The notes below the pieces were generated by a model. That model ran no database searches and was not told where the DNA came from. It saw nothing but the letters and a program-made list of their open reading frames with translations. From an uncultured Bacillota bacterium (GTDB taxonomy: Bacteria; Bacillota; Clostridia; Peptostreptococcales; Anaerovoracaceae), in contig CAKMKG010000026.1 of the NCBI GenBank assembly GCA_927441425.1, forward strand, positions 1 through 64,000: a stretch of DNA of 64,000 bases, read 5' to 3'. Shown here one piece after another: positions 43,916 to 53,357 of the stretch. Position 1 is the stretch's first letter; each line of letters starts with the position of its first letter. The translations under genes and the position numbers were made by a program.

Positions 43916-43920
43916 TATGT

Positions 43921-44030
43921 ACCCCCCCTAAGCGGCTTACGCCGCTCCTCTATGGAACCCATGGTTCCCTTCGGCGCTCGCTCCAATCCATTATGCGAGC
44001 TGAGCACCCTCCTTCAGTTCGTTTTACTGT
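43921..44030. repeat. Palindromic intergenic element, family 2, copy G
   Basis: AAGCGGCTTACGCCGCT, GGAACCCATGGTTCC and GCGCTCGCTCC...GCGAGC form successive hairpins, followed by TGAGCACCCTCCTTCA. The last two blocks are shared with 3960-4014. It lies within an operon, between ftsX and the M23 gene. Confidence 0.6.
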
Positions 44031-44037
44031 CGCCGCA

Positions 44038-44931
44038 TTATGTATCTAAGAATCTTCTCATTGATATAATGCTCCCGCAGGCTCCGATACTGACACCAAG
44101 CGCCAGAAAGATCCACACAAGATGGACGATCAAAAAGGCTCCCGGCACCATTGTCGTGGAAAGCATAACGAAGATTTCCTGTCCGATCAATTCCGTGATT
44201 TTATAATACACAAGGCTGATCGTGCCGACCGAAATCAATGCGGAGAGAATCCCGATGAGGATCCCTTCGATTAAAAACGGCCCTCGAATAAACCAGTTGG
44301 TTGCTCCCACGTATTTCATAATGCTGATTTCCCGTTCCCGGGCAAGCACTGTTAGCTTAATGGTATTGGATACAACGACGATGGACACGATTACCAGAAA
44401 GAGGATCACGATCATGGCTCCGATCTGGATAAAGCCGGTTACCTTCATAAGCTGATCCACCGTATCCTTGTAATATTTAATGTCTTCTATTCCTTCAAAG
44501 GTCTTTATCTTCGCAACAACCGCATCCGCTGCTTCAAGCTCAGTTACCTTGATGAGCAGTGAATTCGGCAGTGGATTGTTTTCCAGTCCGTCAAGCAAAT
44601 ACGCATTATCGCCCCATTTTGCCCTCCAGCTCGCCATGGCTTGTTCATTGGACAAATATGAGGCTTCTTTTACTCCCTCCGTTCGGTTCAGCTCTGACAG
44701 AATATCTGCTGCCTGTTCATAGGGAGTCGTATCCAACAGATAAACCTGAATGGTATCGAACTGCTTCTTGGCCGTTTCAGACACCATATTGATATTTACC
44801 ACGAGGACGAAAAACAAACCCAATATTAACAGCATCGCCGTGATGGAAAACATCGAAGCCACACTCATTGCTCTGTTTCTGAAAGCTTGTTTAAATGCCT
44901 GTTTTATGGCATAACCCCAACTATTTAACAT
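44038..44931 (-). CDS. ftsX: Cell division ABC transporter permease FtsX
   Basis: The 297-residue membrane protein has one helix near residues 20-45, a large external domain (about 55-160) and three C-terminal helices, the FtsX topology; LAREREISIMKYVGATNWFIRGPFLIEG is the conserved cytoplasmic loop (LAREREISIMKYVGA here). With FtsE it forms a mechanotransmitting complex that activates a cell-wall hydrolase. The start at 44931 overlaps the ftsE stop, so the two are coupled. Confidence 0.93.
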   Translation of the reverse strand: MLNSWGYAIKQAFKQAFRNRAMSVASMFSITAMLLILGLFFVLVVNINMVSETAKKQFDTIQVYLLDTTPYEQAADILSELNRTEGVKEASYLSNEQAMASWRAKWGDNAYLLDGLENNPLPNSLLIKVTELEAADAVVAKIKTFEGIEDIKYYKDTVDQLMKVTGFIQIGAMIVILFLVIVSIVVVSNTIKLTVLAREREISIMKYVGATNWFIRGPFLIEGILIGILSALISVGTISLVYYKITELIGQEIFVMLSTTMVPGAFLIVHLVWIFLALGVSIGACGSIISMRRFLDT

Positions 44932-45661
44932 TGTCGTTAAAAACACCTCCCGCCAGCACACAAGCCTTCAGTCTTTCATCCTCGTATGCTCCATAGCTTC
45001 CGCTGGCATCATCACGAACAATGCGGCCTTTATCGATTGCGATAACACGCTTTCCCATTTTATCTACGATATCCTTTGCATGGGTGACCATTAGGATCGT
45101 CGTCCCCCGCAAATTGATCTGCTCTAAAAGTCTCATGATTTCCCATGCTGTATCCGGATCGAGATTCCCGGTGGGCTCATCCGCAATCAACACAGTTGGG
45201 TTGTTGACGATAGCACGCGCAATGGCTACTCTCTGCTGTTCTCCTGCAGAAAGCTCATGAGGATATTTACTTGCTTTTGAGCTGATTCCTACGAGACTAA
45301 GGACCTGAGGCACCTGCCTGCGGACGGAACGTGGGCTCATATGTATGATTTCCATAGCAAAGGCAACATTTTCAAAAACAGTTTTCTTGGGTAGAAGTCT
45401 GAAATCCTGAAAAACAATGCCTGTATTTCTTCTTAGCTTTGGTATTTCCCGATTGGAAATCCTAGTAATTTCTGTTCCGTTTAACTTGATGCTTCCTTTA
45501 TCCGCATCAATCTCTTTTAATATGAGCTTGATAAAGGTAGATTTTCCTGCTCCGCTAGGCCCGACTAAAAAAACAAAATCACCTTTATCAATCCGGATAC
45601 TCACATCCTGGATGCCGATATTGGTTCCATAGGACTTTGTCACATTATCAAAAGCTATCAT
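44921..45661 (-). CDS. ftsE: Cell division ATP-binding protein FtsE
   Basis: A 246-residue ABC ATPase with Walker A GPSGAGKST, signature LSAGEQQRVAIARA, Walker B VLIADEPTGNLD and an H-loop in MVTHAKDIVD. The opening IAFDNVTKSYGTNIGIQDVS and gene order with ftsX identify FtsE. It powers FtsX to control the downstream M23 hydrolase. It has a short C-terminal extension beyond the usual 228 residues. Confidence 0.93.
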   Translation of the reverse strand: MIAFDNVTKSYGTNIGIQDVSIRIDKGDFVFLVGPSGAGKSTFIKLILKEIDADKGSIKLNGTEITRISNREIPKLRRNTGIVFQDFRLLPKKTVFENVAFAMEIIHMSPRSVRRQVPQVLSLVGISSKASKYPHELSAGEQQRVAIARAIVNNPTVLIADEPTGNLDPDTAWEIMRLLEQINLRGTTILMVTHAKDIVDKMGKRVIAIDKGRIVRDDASGSYGAYEDERLKACVLAGGVFNDNVK

Positions 45662-45722
45662 CCTTTGCGTCCTTTCTGTTTTTATCTATTTTAATTCAAA
45701 ATTATCCATAATCCTACAAAAT

Positions 45723-45751
45723 ATTATAATATAAAACAGCAGAATATTGAA
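45723..45751 (-). promoter_or_regulatory. Possible promoter of the ftsE operon
   Basis: A perfect TATAAT (45728-45723) lies 17 bases from a weak TTCAAT (45751-45746), about 60 bases before ftsE. Confidence 0.35.
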
Positions 45752-45853
45752 TACTTAATTACATTACAAATTCATTACAATTCATTGCAAATATTCCCTG
45801 CTTCGCTAAATCGCTGCTGCGACACCGGAATAGAGAAACATTGTTCCTTATTA

Positions 45854-46621
45854 CTAAAAAATCAACGCAGCAGCAATTTCACCAAGTGGGATTTGAAGCT
45901 CCTTCTTCACTTCGCTGACAGTATAAGGAATTTTACAGTTGTACTCCGCAGTGTAGATACTTTCCGGATTGACCAGAGGAATAAAAACAGGCTTCCTGAT
46001 TTTCAGGAAATGGAGCAATTGCCTACGGTTTACGCCTCGGTTCATCTTATTGATCACATAGATCATATCGCCCCGCTCCGTCTCAAGAAATTTTAAACTG
46101 CATAGGGCTTGATATCCCTCCAGCATTTTAGAAGGCATGGGGTCGATTACCGTAATAATCTGATCCATGCTCATCAACAATTCATGATTCAACTCGCTCT
46201 CCCCTGACATATCACAAAGGATCACGTCGCCTATGGTGTGACTGATCAGCCTGAGCTTCTGCTCAAATGAGAGCTTGATGCTCCTTTCCTCGGTCGACTT
46301 GAGGATCCAGTTGATTCCCTCATCCATATTTCGCATGCCTCTCATTTTTTTATTCTCATCCAATGCCTGATAGAAACAAAAATACTGCCTGCCTGCAAAG
46401 CGCTTGTCCATACCGAAGGAATCAAAAAGAGAACCCTTTCCAAGCTCAACCACTGCCGGGTTGTACTTTCCGGTATTCGCCAGATATCTTGCAAGACAGC
46501 CCGCGAGGAAACCTGTTCCCGCCCCCGCCGAAATCCCAATAATACCAACCTTCAACTTGTCCATCCCGTCATATTTTTCAGGCTGAAATGCCTCTCTTTG
46601 CAGAATCCGTTCCACTGGCAA
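45854..46621 (-). CDS. MinD/ParA-like protein with degenerate Walker A
   Basis: The 255-residue protein has the SIMIBI ATPase layout: a glycine-rich loop GIIGISAGAGTGFLAGCLA, DVILCDMSGE as Walker B, then ITVIDPMPSKMLEG and IYVINKMNRG. The loop lacks both lysines of the deviant Walker A (GKGGxGKT), so hydrolysis is doubtful. The TTG at 46621 is chosen because GGAGG lies 8 bases upstream; the ATG at 46648 has no ribosome site. It is upstream of ftsE on the same strand but separated by a promoter region. Function unknown. Confidence 0.65.
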   Translation of the reverse strand: MPVERILQREAFQPEKYDGMDKLKVGIIGISAGAGTGFLAGCLARYLANTGKYNPAVVELGKGSLFDSFGMDKRFAGRQYFCFYQALDENKKMRGMRNMDEGINWILKSTEERSIKLSFEQKLRLISHTIGDVILCDMSGESELNHELLMSMDQIITVIDPMPSKMLEGYQALCSLKFLETERGDMIYVINKMNRGVNRRQLLHFLKIRKPVFIPLVNPESIYTAEYNCKIPYTVSEVKKELQIPLGEIAAALIF

Positions 46622-46779
46622 ATCTCTCACCTCCACATGCCCAATCATACCATTTTTAAGTCTTTATGTCAATATTTGTTATTTGCAAAAAAAAGAAACA
46701 GGGCTGCCCCCGAAGCAGAATAGACCAGCTTCAAGCCGACAGTCCCGAATACTTGAATCGTTGCAGCATGACCTTTGCT

Positions 46780-47262
46780 TTACTCCTCGTACTGCACCTT
46801 CAGTTCAATTTGATCCGGCAGATAGGTAAGATCTGTCTCAGCAACCTGCAGCGGATAGGTCAGCACCTGAGTCAGCGCGGTGCCGGGCTGAGGATCTTTG
46901 AACACTGTGTATATCTTCAAAGTTTTTACTCCGTCCTCTTCAGAAACCGTCATTTTATCAATTGCGATTTCATATCCGGAGGTTGGTTTTTCTCCTCTTG
47001 AAGCGATCACATAAATCTTATCCTCTACAACACAGGCCAAAGCTCGTTCCAAGGCTCGATATTCCGGAATGACTTGATTTGCAATTTGCTGTGGGTAATC
47101 CGTTTCCCCTAAAACTTTGTAACTCACCTTTTCATCACCTTCAAAAATTATCATTCCTGCCACTATTGCGGCAATTGCAATTACGATAATAGCAATTATG
47201 ATTAGCATTCTTCTACCTGGCTTACGCATTTTCTTAATTACACCTGTTTTACTCACAATCAA
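46780..47262 (-). CDS. Membrane-anchored protein with PrcB C-terminal domain
   Basis: The 160-residue protein has a basic N-terminus, one membrane helix (about 19-42) and an external domain with IASRGEKPTSGYEIAIDKM and KDPQPGTALTQVLTYPLQV, the PrcB C-terminal signature first described in a protease complex of oral spirochaetes. Its role in Clostridia is unknown. Start is TTG at 47262, 5 bases after GGAGG, or GTG at 47256. A weak GGGCAGCCC hairpin with eight T follows at about 46685-46710. Confidence 0.75.
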   Translation of the reverse strand: MIVSKTGVIKKMRKPGRRMLIIIAIIVIAIAAIVAGMIIFEGDEKVSYKVLGETDYPQQIANQVIPEYRALERALACVVEDKIYVIASRGEKPTSGYEIAIDKMTVSEEDGVKTLKIYTVFKDPQPGTALTQVLTYPLQVAETDLTYLPDQIELKVQYEE

Positions 47263-47343
47263 AACTCCCTCCTGCTAATTTTTATTAAAATCTATTCAAG
47301 GAGGGAGCTTATTATTCGTACTATTTTTAGTGGAAGGTTTTCA

Positions 47344-48270
47344 TTACAGGCTTTTTACAGCCGCTGCGATGGCAGCCGCCGTCAATCCATATTTCACCAT
47401 GAGCTCTGCCGGCTTGCCGGATTCACCAAAGGTGTCCTGCATTCCTACGAAGGCCATCTTTGTCAAACAGTTTTGAACCACCACCTCAGCAACCGCTGAG
47501 CCGAGACCACCGAAGATGGAATGTTCCTCTGCAGTGACGATCCCTTTTGTTTCCCGCGCTGCATTGATAATGATTTCCTTATCAATGGGCTTGATGGTAT
47601 GCATATCGATGACGCGAAGACTGATGCCTTCCTTTTCCAGCATTTCTGCTGCGATCATCGCTTCATTAACCATAATTCCAGTGGCGATGACGGTATAGTC
47701 GCTGCCATCCTTTACACACATGCCTTTGCCAATTTCTATTTTGCTGTCTTCTTCATAAATCCCGGGCACCGCGGCTCTTCCCAATCTGACAAAGACCGGG
47801 CCATATAAGGCTGCCGCCTGCTTGATCAGCATTTTCGTGGACATCCCATCTGAAGGGCTGATGACGATCATCCCCGGTATGGTTCTCATCAGTGCGATAT
47901 CCTCAATGGTCTGATGACTCCCGCCGTCTTCGCCAACAGTGATTCCCGCATGGGTTGCACATATTTTTACATTCGCATTGGTATAACCGATGGAATTTCG
48001 GATGATCTCAAAGGCTCTTCCCGCTGCGAACATCGCGAAAGTGCTTGCAAATACGATCTTTCCCGAATGTGCAAGTCCGGCTGCAACACCGTGGAGATTC
48101 TGCTCTGAGATTCCCATATTGAAGAATCGTTCCGGATACTTCCCTGCAAAATGTGTTGTCATCGTTGATTTAGACAGGTCTGCATCAAGTACGACGATAT
48201 TCTTGTTCGTTTCCCCAAGCTCCAGGAGCGCTTCTCCGTAAGCCTGTCTCGTTGCCATCTTTTCCGACAT
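47344..48270 (-). CDS. Transketolase, C-terminal subunit
   Basis: The 308-residue protein contains the pyrimidine-binding and C-terminal domains of transketolase: FNMGISEQNLHGVAAGLA with the catalytic Glu, HAGITVGEDGGSHQ, PSDGMSTKMLI and TAEEHSIFGGLGSAVAEVV. With the N-terminal subunit it forms the split transketolase common in Clostridia and archaea, working in the non-oxidative pentose phosphate pathway. The ATG at 48270 overlaps the stop of its partner and has GGAGGTGA 6 bases upstream. Confidence 0.93.
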   Translation of the reverse strand: MSEKMATRQAYGEALLELGETNKNIVVLDADLSKSTMTTHFAGKYPERFFNMGISEQNLHGVAAGLAHSGKIVFASTFAMFAAGRAFEIIRNSIGYTNANVKICATHAGITVGEDGGSHQTIEDIALMRTIPGMIVISPSDGMSTKMLIKQAAALYGPVFVRLGRAAVPGIYEEDSKIEIGKGMCVKDGSDYTVIATGIMVNEAMIAAEMLEKEGISLRVIDMHTIKPIDKEIIINAARETKGIVTAEEHSIFGGLGSAVAEVVVQNCLTKMAFVGMQDTFGESGKPAELMVKYGLTAAAIAAAVKSL

Positions 48271-49094
48271 TACCACTCACCTCCCAATTCTGTCACTGCG
48301 TTCTTCGCTTCATCATCATTCGGGGCCTTTCCATGCCAGCCGGCAACGTTTTCCATAAAGCAAACGCCTTTCCCCTTCGATGTTTTCGCGACAATTGCAG
48401 TGGGCTTGCCCTTGGTCTCACGGGCCTCCGCCAGTGCGCTTACGATTTCGACCATGCTATGGCCGTCAATCACAATCACATGAAAGCCGAAGCTTTTGAA
48501 TTTTTCATCGATTGGTGTAACCGTCATAACCTCGTCGTTTTTACCGTCGATCTGAAGACCGTTCCAGTCAATGATTGCGACTAGATTATCCAGCTTGTAA
48601 TGGGCTGCCGCCATGGCTGCCTCCCAAATGATTCCCTCCTGCAGTTCCCCGTCACCAAGCATTGCATATACTCTGGCCGGCGTCTGATCCAGCTTATTTG
48701 CCAGTGCCATTCCAATAGAAGCGGAAAAACCCTGTCCCAGGGATCCCGTCGACATTTCAACGCCGGGAACTTTCTTCATATCCGGATGACCCTGGAGATT
48801 AGAGCCAAGCTTACGGAAGGTTACCAGTTCCTCCTTCGGAAAAAAGCCTCTGTGGGCCAACGTCGAATACAACACCGGGCTGGCATGTCCTTTCGAAAGA
48901 ATGAATTTATCTCTGCCTTCCTTTTTCGGGTCTGCAGGATCAATGTTCATTTCGTGATAATACAAAACTGTCATGATATCTGCTGCAGACAGCGATCCTC
49001 CCGGATGTCCCGAAGCAGCATGATAAGTCGCCTTTATAATATCGACCCGGATATCACATGCAATTTTTTTGAGTCTTTCATAATCGATTGCCAT
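48270..49094 (-). CDS. Transketolase, N-terminal subunit
   Basis: The 274-residue protein holds the thiamine diphosphate domain: YHAASGHPGGSLSAADIM, KGHASPVLYS, STGSLGQGFSASIGMALA and MLGDGELQEGIIWEAA with the GDG...N cofactor motif (IIDWNGLQIDG). It overlaps the C-terminal subunit by one base. The ATG at 49094 lies 9 bases after GGAGG and is preferred over the ATG at 49100. It also touches the tagA stop, so envelope genes and transketolase are cotranscribed. Confidence 0.93.
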   Translation of the reverse strand: MAIDYERLKKIACDIRVDIIKATYHAASGHPGGSLSAADIMTVLYYHEMNIDPADPKKEGRDKFILSKGHASPVLYSTLAHRGFFPKEELVTFRKLGSNLQGHPDMKKVPGVEMSTGSLGQGFSASIGMALANKLDQTPARVYAMLGDGELQEGIIWEAAMAAAHYKLDNLVAIIDWNGLQIDGKNDEVMTVTPIDEKFKSFGFHVIVIDGHSMVEIVSALAEARETKGKPTAIVAKTSKGKGVCFMENVAGWHGKAPNDDEAKNAVTELGGEW

Positions 49095-49096
49095 TC

Positions 49097-49864
49097 TCAT
49101 TTCCCTCCTTTAAATCTGTTGACAATAACCTTCATCATAAAAAGCGGCAAGGCCGCCATTCTTTTATATCTGCTGGGTTGTTGGATCAGCCGGTAAAGCC
49201 ATTCCAATCCGTGGTTTCGATAAAACTCCGGCGCTCTTTTCAGTGTTCCAGCCCATACATCGAGACTGCCGCCCACGCCGATGGCTGCTTTTACCTTTAG
49301 CTTGTCCCGATTGCAGGCTATGAATTTTTCCTGCTTTGGTGAGCCTAGGGCAACGCAAAGGAAATCTGCTCTCGAATCATTGATGGCCTTAACGATATTC
49401 TCCTCATCAGCCTCTTTGAAATACCCATGATGGGTACCTGCAACAATCAATTTCTTATATTTTGCCTGCATTTTTTCTACTGCCATCTCGGCAATCCCCG
49501 GATTATTCCCTTCACCCGGCTTGCTGCCTAGGAAGAAGATCGACTGGCCGGTCTCTTCCAGATAGCCAATGATCGCTTCGAGAAAATCAATTCCTGTGAC
49601 CCGGTGACTAAGTGGAACGCCCATGATTCGCGATGCATACACCAGTCCGATGCCGTCGGGGATAATCAAATCCGCCTGCTCTATGATTCGCTTCAATTCC
49701 GGATCCCTTGATGCATTGACGATAATTTCCGAATTAGGCGTTACGATAAGACTGCAATCTTCAGTCTTCAAGAGCTCTCGGAAAATTCCCATCGCTTCCT
49801 GCTCGTCAACCATATCCACCGGAACGTTTAAGATTCGTGTCCTTTTATTGTTAATTCTAGTCAT
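49097..49864 (-). CDS. tagA: WecB/TagA/CpsF family glycosyltransferase
   Basis: The 255-residue protein matches the family that adds N-acetylmannosamine to lipid-linked GlcNAc in teichoic acid linkage units or related polymers: TPNSEIIVNASRDPELKRI, LIIPDGIGLVYASRIMG, RVTGIDFLEAII, FLGSKPG and CVALGSPKQEKFI. No transmembrane segment is present; family members associate with the membrane through the C-terminal tail (here RYKRMAALPLFMMKVIVNRF). AAGGAAG precedes the ATG at 49864. csaB is 80 bases upstream. Confidence 0.88.
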   Translation of the reverse strand: MTRINNKRTRILNVPVDMVDEQEAMGIFRELLKTEDCSLIVTPNSEIIVNASRDPELKRIIEQADLIIPDGIGLVYASRIMGVPLSHRVTGIDFLEAIIGYLEETGQSIFFLGSKPGEGNNPGIAEMAVEKMQAKYKKLIVAGTHHGYFKEADEENIVKAINDSRADFLCVALGSPKQEKFIACNRDKLKVKAAIGVGGSLDVWAGTLKRAPEFYRNHGLEWLYRLIQQPSRYKRMAALPLFMMKVIVNRFKGGK

Positions 49865-49943
49865 GGTTCCACTTCCTTTAATGATTAAAGCGCCGGAAAA
49901 TTTGTTCACAGCACAACAACGCTGTGGGCAAATTTAACAAGCT

Positions 49944-51044
49944 TTATTTCTGTTTCATTAGCTCCCGAATCAATTCCTCATTGTTGTCAAGTTTTTTGAT
50001 CAGCACATCGATGCGGCTTCTCACCTTCTTCTTTATGGTATCAGAACGGGAAACGGTTTTATCGAACTCTTCAATAAAAAATTCATTCTTAAAATCGTAT
50101 ACGCTGCACATGGCCTTCAGATCGATGGAATGCATGAAAGAGTTGATCTTAGGATCATAGGAAATGGCAATCATTGGCACATCCATAATCGCCGCGTGGA
50201 TCAGTGCATGGAGCCTGACACCCACAAGGACATCCATGTTTCCAATGATACTGAGCATTTCATTTGTCAGGTATTTATGCTTAATACAGCAGACGTCTTT
50301 TCCAAGCCTAGCTTCGATCTCCTCGATCACCGCCATATCCTCAGAATAATGAAACGGGATCAATACGATCTGAGCTTGATATTCCTCAATGAGCCGTCGA
50401 ATGGAGATGCACAGTTCATCAACGAAGTTGCTGTCTGTCTTTTTCTCCCGGATTGCAAAGCCTACCGTCATTCTTTCATCATCCGGTGCAAAGCCTTCTT
50501 TCATGAGGATTTCCCTGCCAGTGGCTAGCTCCGTCTTTTTGATTCTCAGAACAGGGTCGGCCGTTACAATGATCTTATCCTCCCGGACTCCAATTTCGAT
50601 GAGTAGATCTCTGGAGGCTTCATCTCTTACAACAACGCCGCTTACATGACGCAGTGTAGCGGCCGTCAGCCTTCTGTTGATCTTCGAAAGGATCGGTCCG
50701 ATACCCTGACTGTAGATAAATACTTTCTTCCTGAAGAAGAAAGCCACCCAGATGATCATTAGGTAGTAGAGGATACTCTTCTTACTGGTTACATCCTGCA
50801 AGAGGCTCCCACCGCCACTGATGAGCAAATCACATTTCCGAACAGCATTTAAAATGTCCTTGACCGACTTCCGGTTTACTGAATGTACTCCGTACTTCTG
50901 CGCCGTATAGTCGGGGTTTTGTGATAAAACAGTAATGTCGATGCTGTTCAGTTTGCCCCGCAGATTGTCCACCACAGCCCGGAGGATGGATTCATCTCCG
51001 ATGTTGTTAAATCCGTAATAACCGGAAATCAGTATTCGAATCAT
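49944..51044 (-). CDS. csaB: Polysaccharide pyruvyl transferase CsaB
   Basis: CsaB pyruvylates a secondary cell-wall polymer so that SLH-domain proteins can bind. The 366-residue protein has the family pattern ISGYYGFNNIGDESILRAVV, LISGGGSLLQDVTSKKS, FIYSQGIGPI, VRDEASRDLL and the C-terminal VGVRLHALIHAAIMDVP with the catalytic-type His. It starts directly after the DUF5693 stop. Its presence implies pyruvylated wall polymers and probably an S-layer. Confidence 0.92.
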   Translation of the reverse strand: MIRILISGYYGFNNIGDESILRAVVDNLRGKLNSIDITVLSQNPDYTAQKYGVHSVNRKSVKDILNAVRKCDLLISGGGSLLQDVTSKKSILYYLMIIWVAFFFRKKVFIYSQGIGPILSKINRRLTAATLRHVSGVVVRDEASRDLLIEIGVREDKIIVTADPVLRIKKTELATGREILMKEGFAPDDERMTVGFAIREKKTDSNFVDELCISIRRLIEEYQAQIVLIPFHYSEDMAVIEEIEARLGKDVCCIKHKYLTNEMLSIIGNMDVLVGVRLHALIHAAIMDVPMIAISYDPKINSFMHSIDLKAMCSVYDFKNEFFIEEFDKTVSRSDTIKKKVRSRIDVLIKKLDNNEELIRELMKQK

Positions 51045-53216
51045 TTAACCTATCTGCCTTTCCAGCTTTTTATACAGCATATGACCGATCTCGAAGATGA
51101 GGATTCCAACAATTCCAATCACGATTCCAAACAGGAGAGAGTACCCGGTTCTGGCAAAGCCTAAATATAGTGGCGTTCTGATATGCATAAAGGTATTGGC
51201 CACCGAGGTCATCCCGATGATGGAAGCCAATCCGAACACGATCGGCCATAGCTTGAACTTGCGGACTGAGGTGTATAAAAGCATCATGACCGCAGGGAAA
51301 GCAAAGAGGAATTCCTTGCTCCTCGGTCTTGCGGTGAGATTGTCCTCAAGGAGATTTCTGAAAATCATCTCCAAGCCGGAAACCTGGATGGAAGAGTCAT
51401 GTCCGGTTCGTTCGATATAGTAGTAGCCGACACCAAGAAGAATGATACCAATGAGGACCATCCAAACCTTAATACTGGCATTCATCATTTCTCTCAAATC
51501 ATTGTACTCCAATATGCCTCGATACTTCTTGCTTTCCCCGTAGCCATAGTAAGCTAGATATGCCGCAATGAAGAAGAGGAGCGGCAGCAGTTGGGCAAGC
51601 TTGACCCCTCTGAAAATATCGATTTCCAGCATATAATTCACCGAGGAGATTGGTGCCGCGGTCATAAGTCCGCCCATAAGAGAAATCACAACACCGCAGA
51701 GAAGGGTCAAAATACCTAGTCCGACGATCTTGGGCAAACGCTCAGACCGGTCTAGGGTATCAGAAAATTCCTTGCTCTGCCTTATGATGAACAAGGTTGC
51801 TACACTTGGGAAAATTACCGCCGCGGCAAAAGAGGTCATCAGTTCTGCGTATCCCGGCATCACTGCATAGGCTCCTGTCGCCCCCAATGCTCCAAGCGCA
51901 AACAGCCCTGCCTTCATTCTTCTGTTGATCGGCAGTATGCTCCGGATCAGCAGAACCGCAGCAGCCACACAGCCGAGCGCCATGGCGAACTTTGCCCACA
52001 GACTCACCGTATACTGATCCATCACGGAGGCTCTGCTTCCGAATTCGATCTTATGCTGCTCCAGTCTGGTTTCAAGATTGGAAAACATGGTTTGATATTC
52101 GTCAAGCTCAGTCACATATACATGCTGATCCTTAAATTCCTTGATCGGCTTGAAATAAATGAGCCGTACATTTCGTTCCACGACAGCCCGGAACAACGTG
52201 TTTTCAATCTCCTTCGCCCCTTCATAGCCGTAGTATTGATATCGGTTCTGAATATAATCCCAGACACTGAAAATTCTAACCGCATCATAACCGGTACTCT
52301 TGACGATATCATTCACCCCGAACTGTAAAATATTCTGCAGCTGGGTGGTGTTTTCAATCAAACCGATCGTGACATGGTTCTTTGTAATATAATCCCTGGC
52401 TGTCTCGATGCCATCGTCATAACCGATAACGCCCTCTCCTCCAACGATCATGTATTCCGGAACCTTATCCAGTTTTCCGTAGCTATTGATTACAGCTTCT
52501 GCGTATTTAGTATCGTTCCAGCCTTCATAGCTTGCCGTTCTGGGTATAATATCCATTCCGGCAGACTCAACGATCTGAACCTTGGAAGGAAGTAGTCCAT
52601 AATTAATATACATGATTTTTGAGCTCACAATCTCGTCCTTCTCCACGAAGCCCTTCTTAATCGAACTCATATATTTGTATTTCTCAGAATAAAGCGTCTG
52701 TTTTGCCGTTCCGTTCAGCAGGAGATACCCGCCGACGTCGGTCGCTTTAATAAAATAGTTTTCAGGCTGATATCTCTCTTTTACTCCGCCTGCAACAAAA
52801 TCAAACGCTTCCGAAGAAGCCGCTTCGATGAGCACATCGTATTTGTCATATCCCATCGCTTTCATCTCTTCGATGAAGTCCGACGGATAATTGGCTTCCC
52901 AATCCGCGTCCTTCATGATGATGTCCATAACGGTTGCATTGATCGGCAGCTCCGTGTCTTCCATAAGGCTCACCATGCTCTCCTCCGCCAGTCCGACCTT
53001 GGTGATGCCCATTTTCTTGAATTCGCTAAGCCACCATGCAACATCGTGATCCGATTGATCCGCCATAGCTTTGATTTCATTGAAGTCTAAAACGATGTCG
53101 TATGTTTTGTTCCTGTTCTCTACAGAAAATCTACCCCCGATGATGAGAAATGAGACCATAACAGCAATGGCAATGATGATCAGTAGTACCTTGTTTTCCT
53201 TGATTAGTAGTTGCAT
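51045..53216 (-). CDS. DUF5693 family membrane protein
   Basis: The 723-residue protein has one N-terminal helix (about 10-27), a large external region (about 30-420) and a C-terminal half with about eight to nine membrane helices. The external part has a TIM-barrel-like look (VAWWLSEFKKMGITKVGLAEE, GMDIIPRTASY, GEGVIGYDDGIETA). It precedes csaB without a gap, a linkage known for this family in Firmicutes, suggesting a role in making, modifying or exporting the wall polymer. Biochemical function is unknown. Confidence 0.8.
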   Translation of the reverse strand: MQLLIKENKVLLIIIAIAVMVSFLIIGGRFSVENRNKTYDIVLDFNEIKAMADQSDHDVAWWLSEFKKMGITKVGLAEESMVSLMEDTELPINATVMDIIMKDADWEANYPSDFIEEMKAMGYDKYDVLIEAASSEAFDFVAGGVKERYQPENYFIKATDVGGYLLLNGTAKQTLYSEKYKYMSSIKKGFVEKDEIVSSKIMYINYGLLPSKVQIVESAGMDIIPRTASYEGWNDTKYAEAVINSYGKLDKVPEYMIVGGEGVIGYDDGIETARDYITKNHVTIGLIENTTQLQNILQFGVNDIVKSTGYDAVRIFSVWDYIQNRYQYYGYEGAKEIENTLFRAVVERNVRLIYFKPIKEFKDQHVYVTELDEYQTMFSNLETRLEQHKIEFGSRASVMDQYTVSLWAKFAMALGCVAAAVLLIRSILPINRRMKAGLFALGALGATGAYAVMPGYAELMTSFAAAVIFPSVATLFIIRQSKEFSDTLDRSERLPKIVGLGILTLLCGVVISLMGGLMTAAPISSVNYMLEIDIFRGVKLAQLLPLLFFIAAYLAYYGYGESKKYRGILEYNDLREMMNASIKVWMVLIGIILLGVGYYYIERTGHDSSIQVSGLEMIFRNLLEDNLTARPRSKEFLFAFPAVMMLLYTSVRKFKLWPIVFGLASIIGMTSVANTFMHIRTPLYLGFARTGYSLLFGIVIGIVGILIFEIGHMLYKKLERQIG

Positions 53217-53310
53217 CCCCTGTTTTCCTTCCTACATGATACAAATAAGCTATTTTACATTGTACCTTTTTTTACCCTTTTAGTAAAGAGACGATTCCAA
53301 CGGAAAAAGA

Positions 53311-53339
53311 AAAAGCGAAAAGGATGATTCCTTTTCGCT
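53311..53339 (-). terminator. Terminator after the small secreted protein gene
   Basis: AGCGAAAAGGA and TCCTTTTCGCT pair perfectly with a 4-base loop, then TTTTTC on the minus strand. Confidence 0.88.
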
Positions 53340-53357
53340 CTCGCTTCTCACTTGGAT

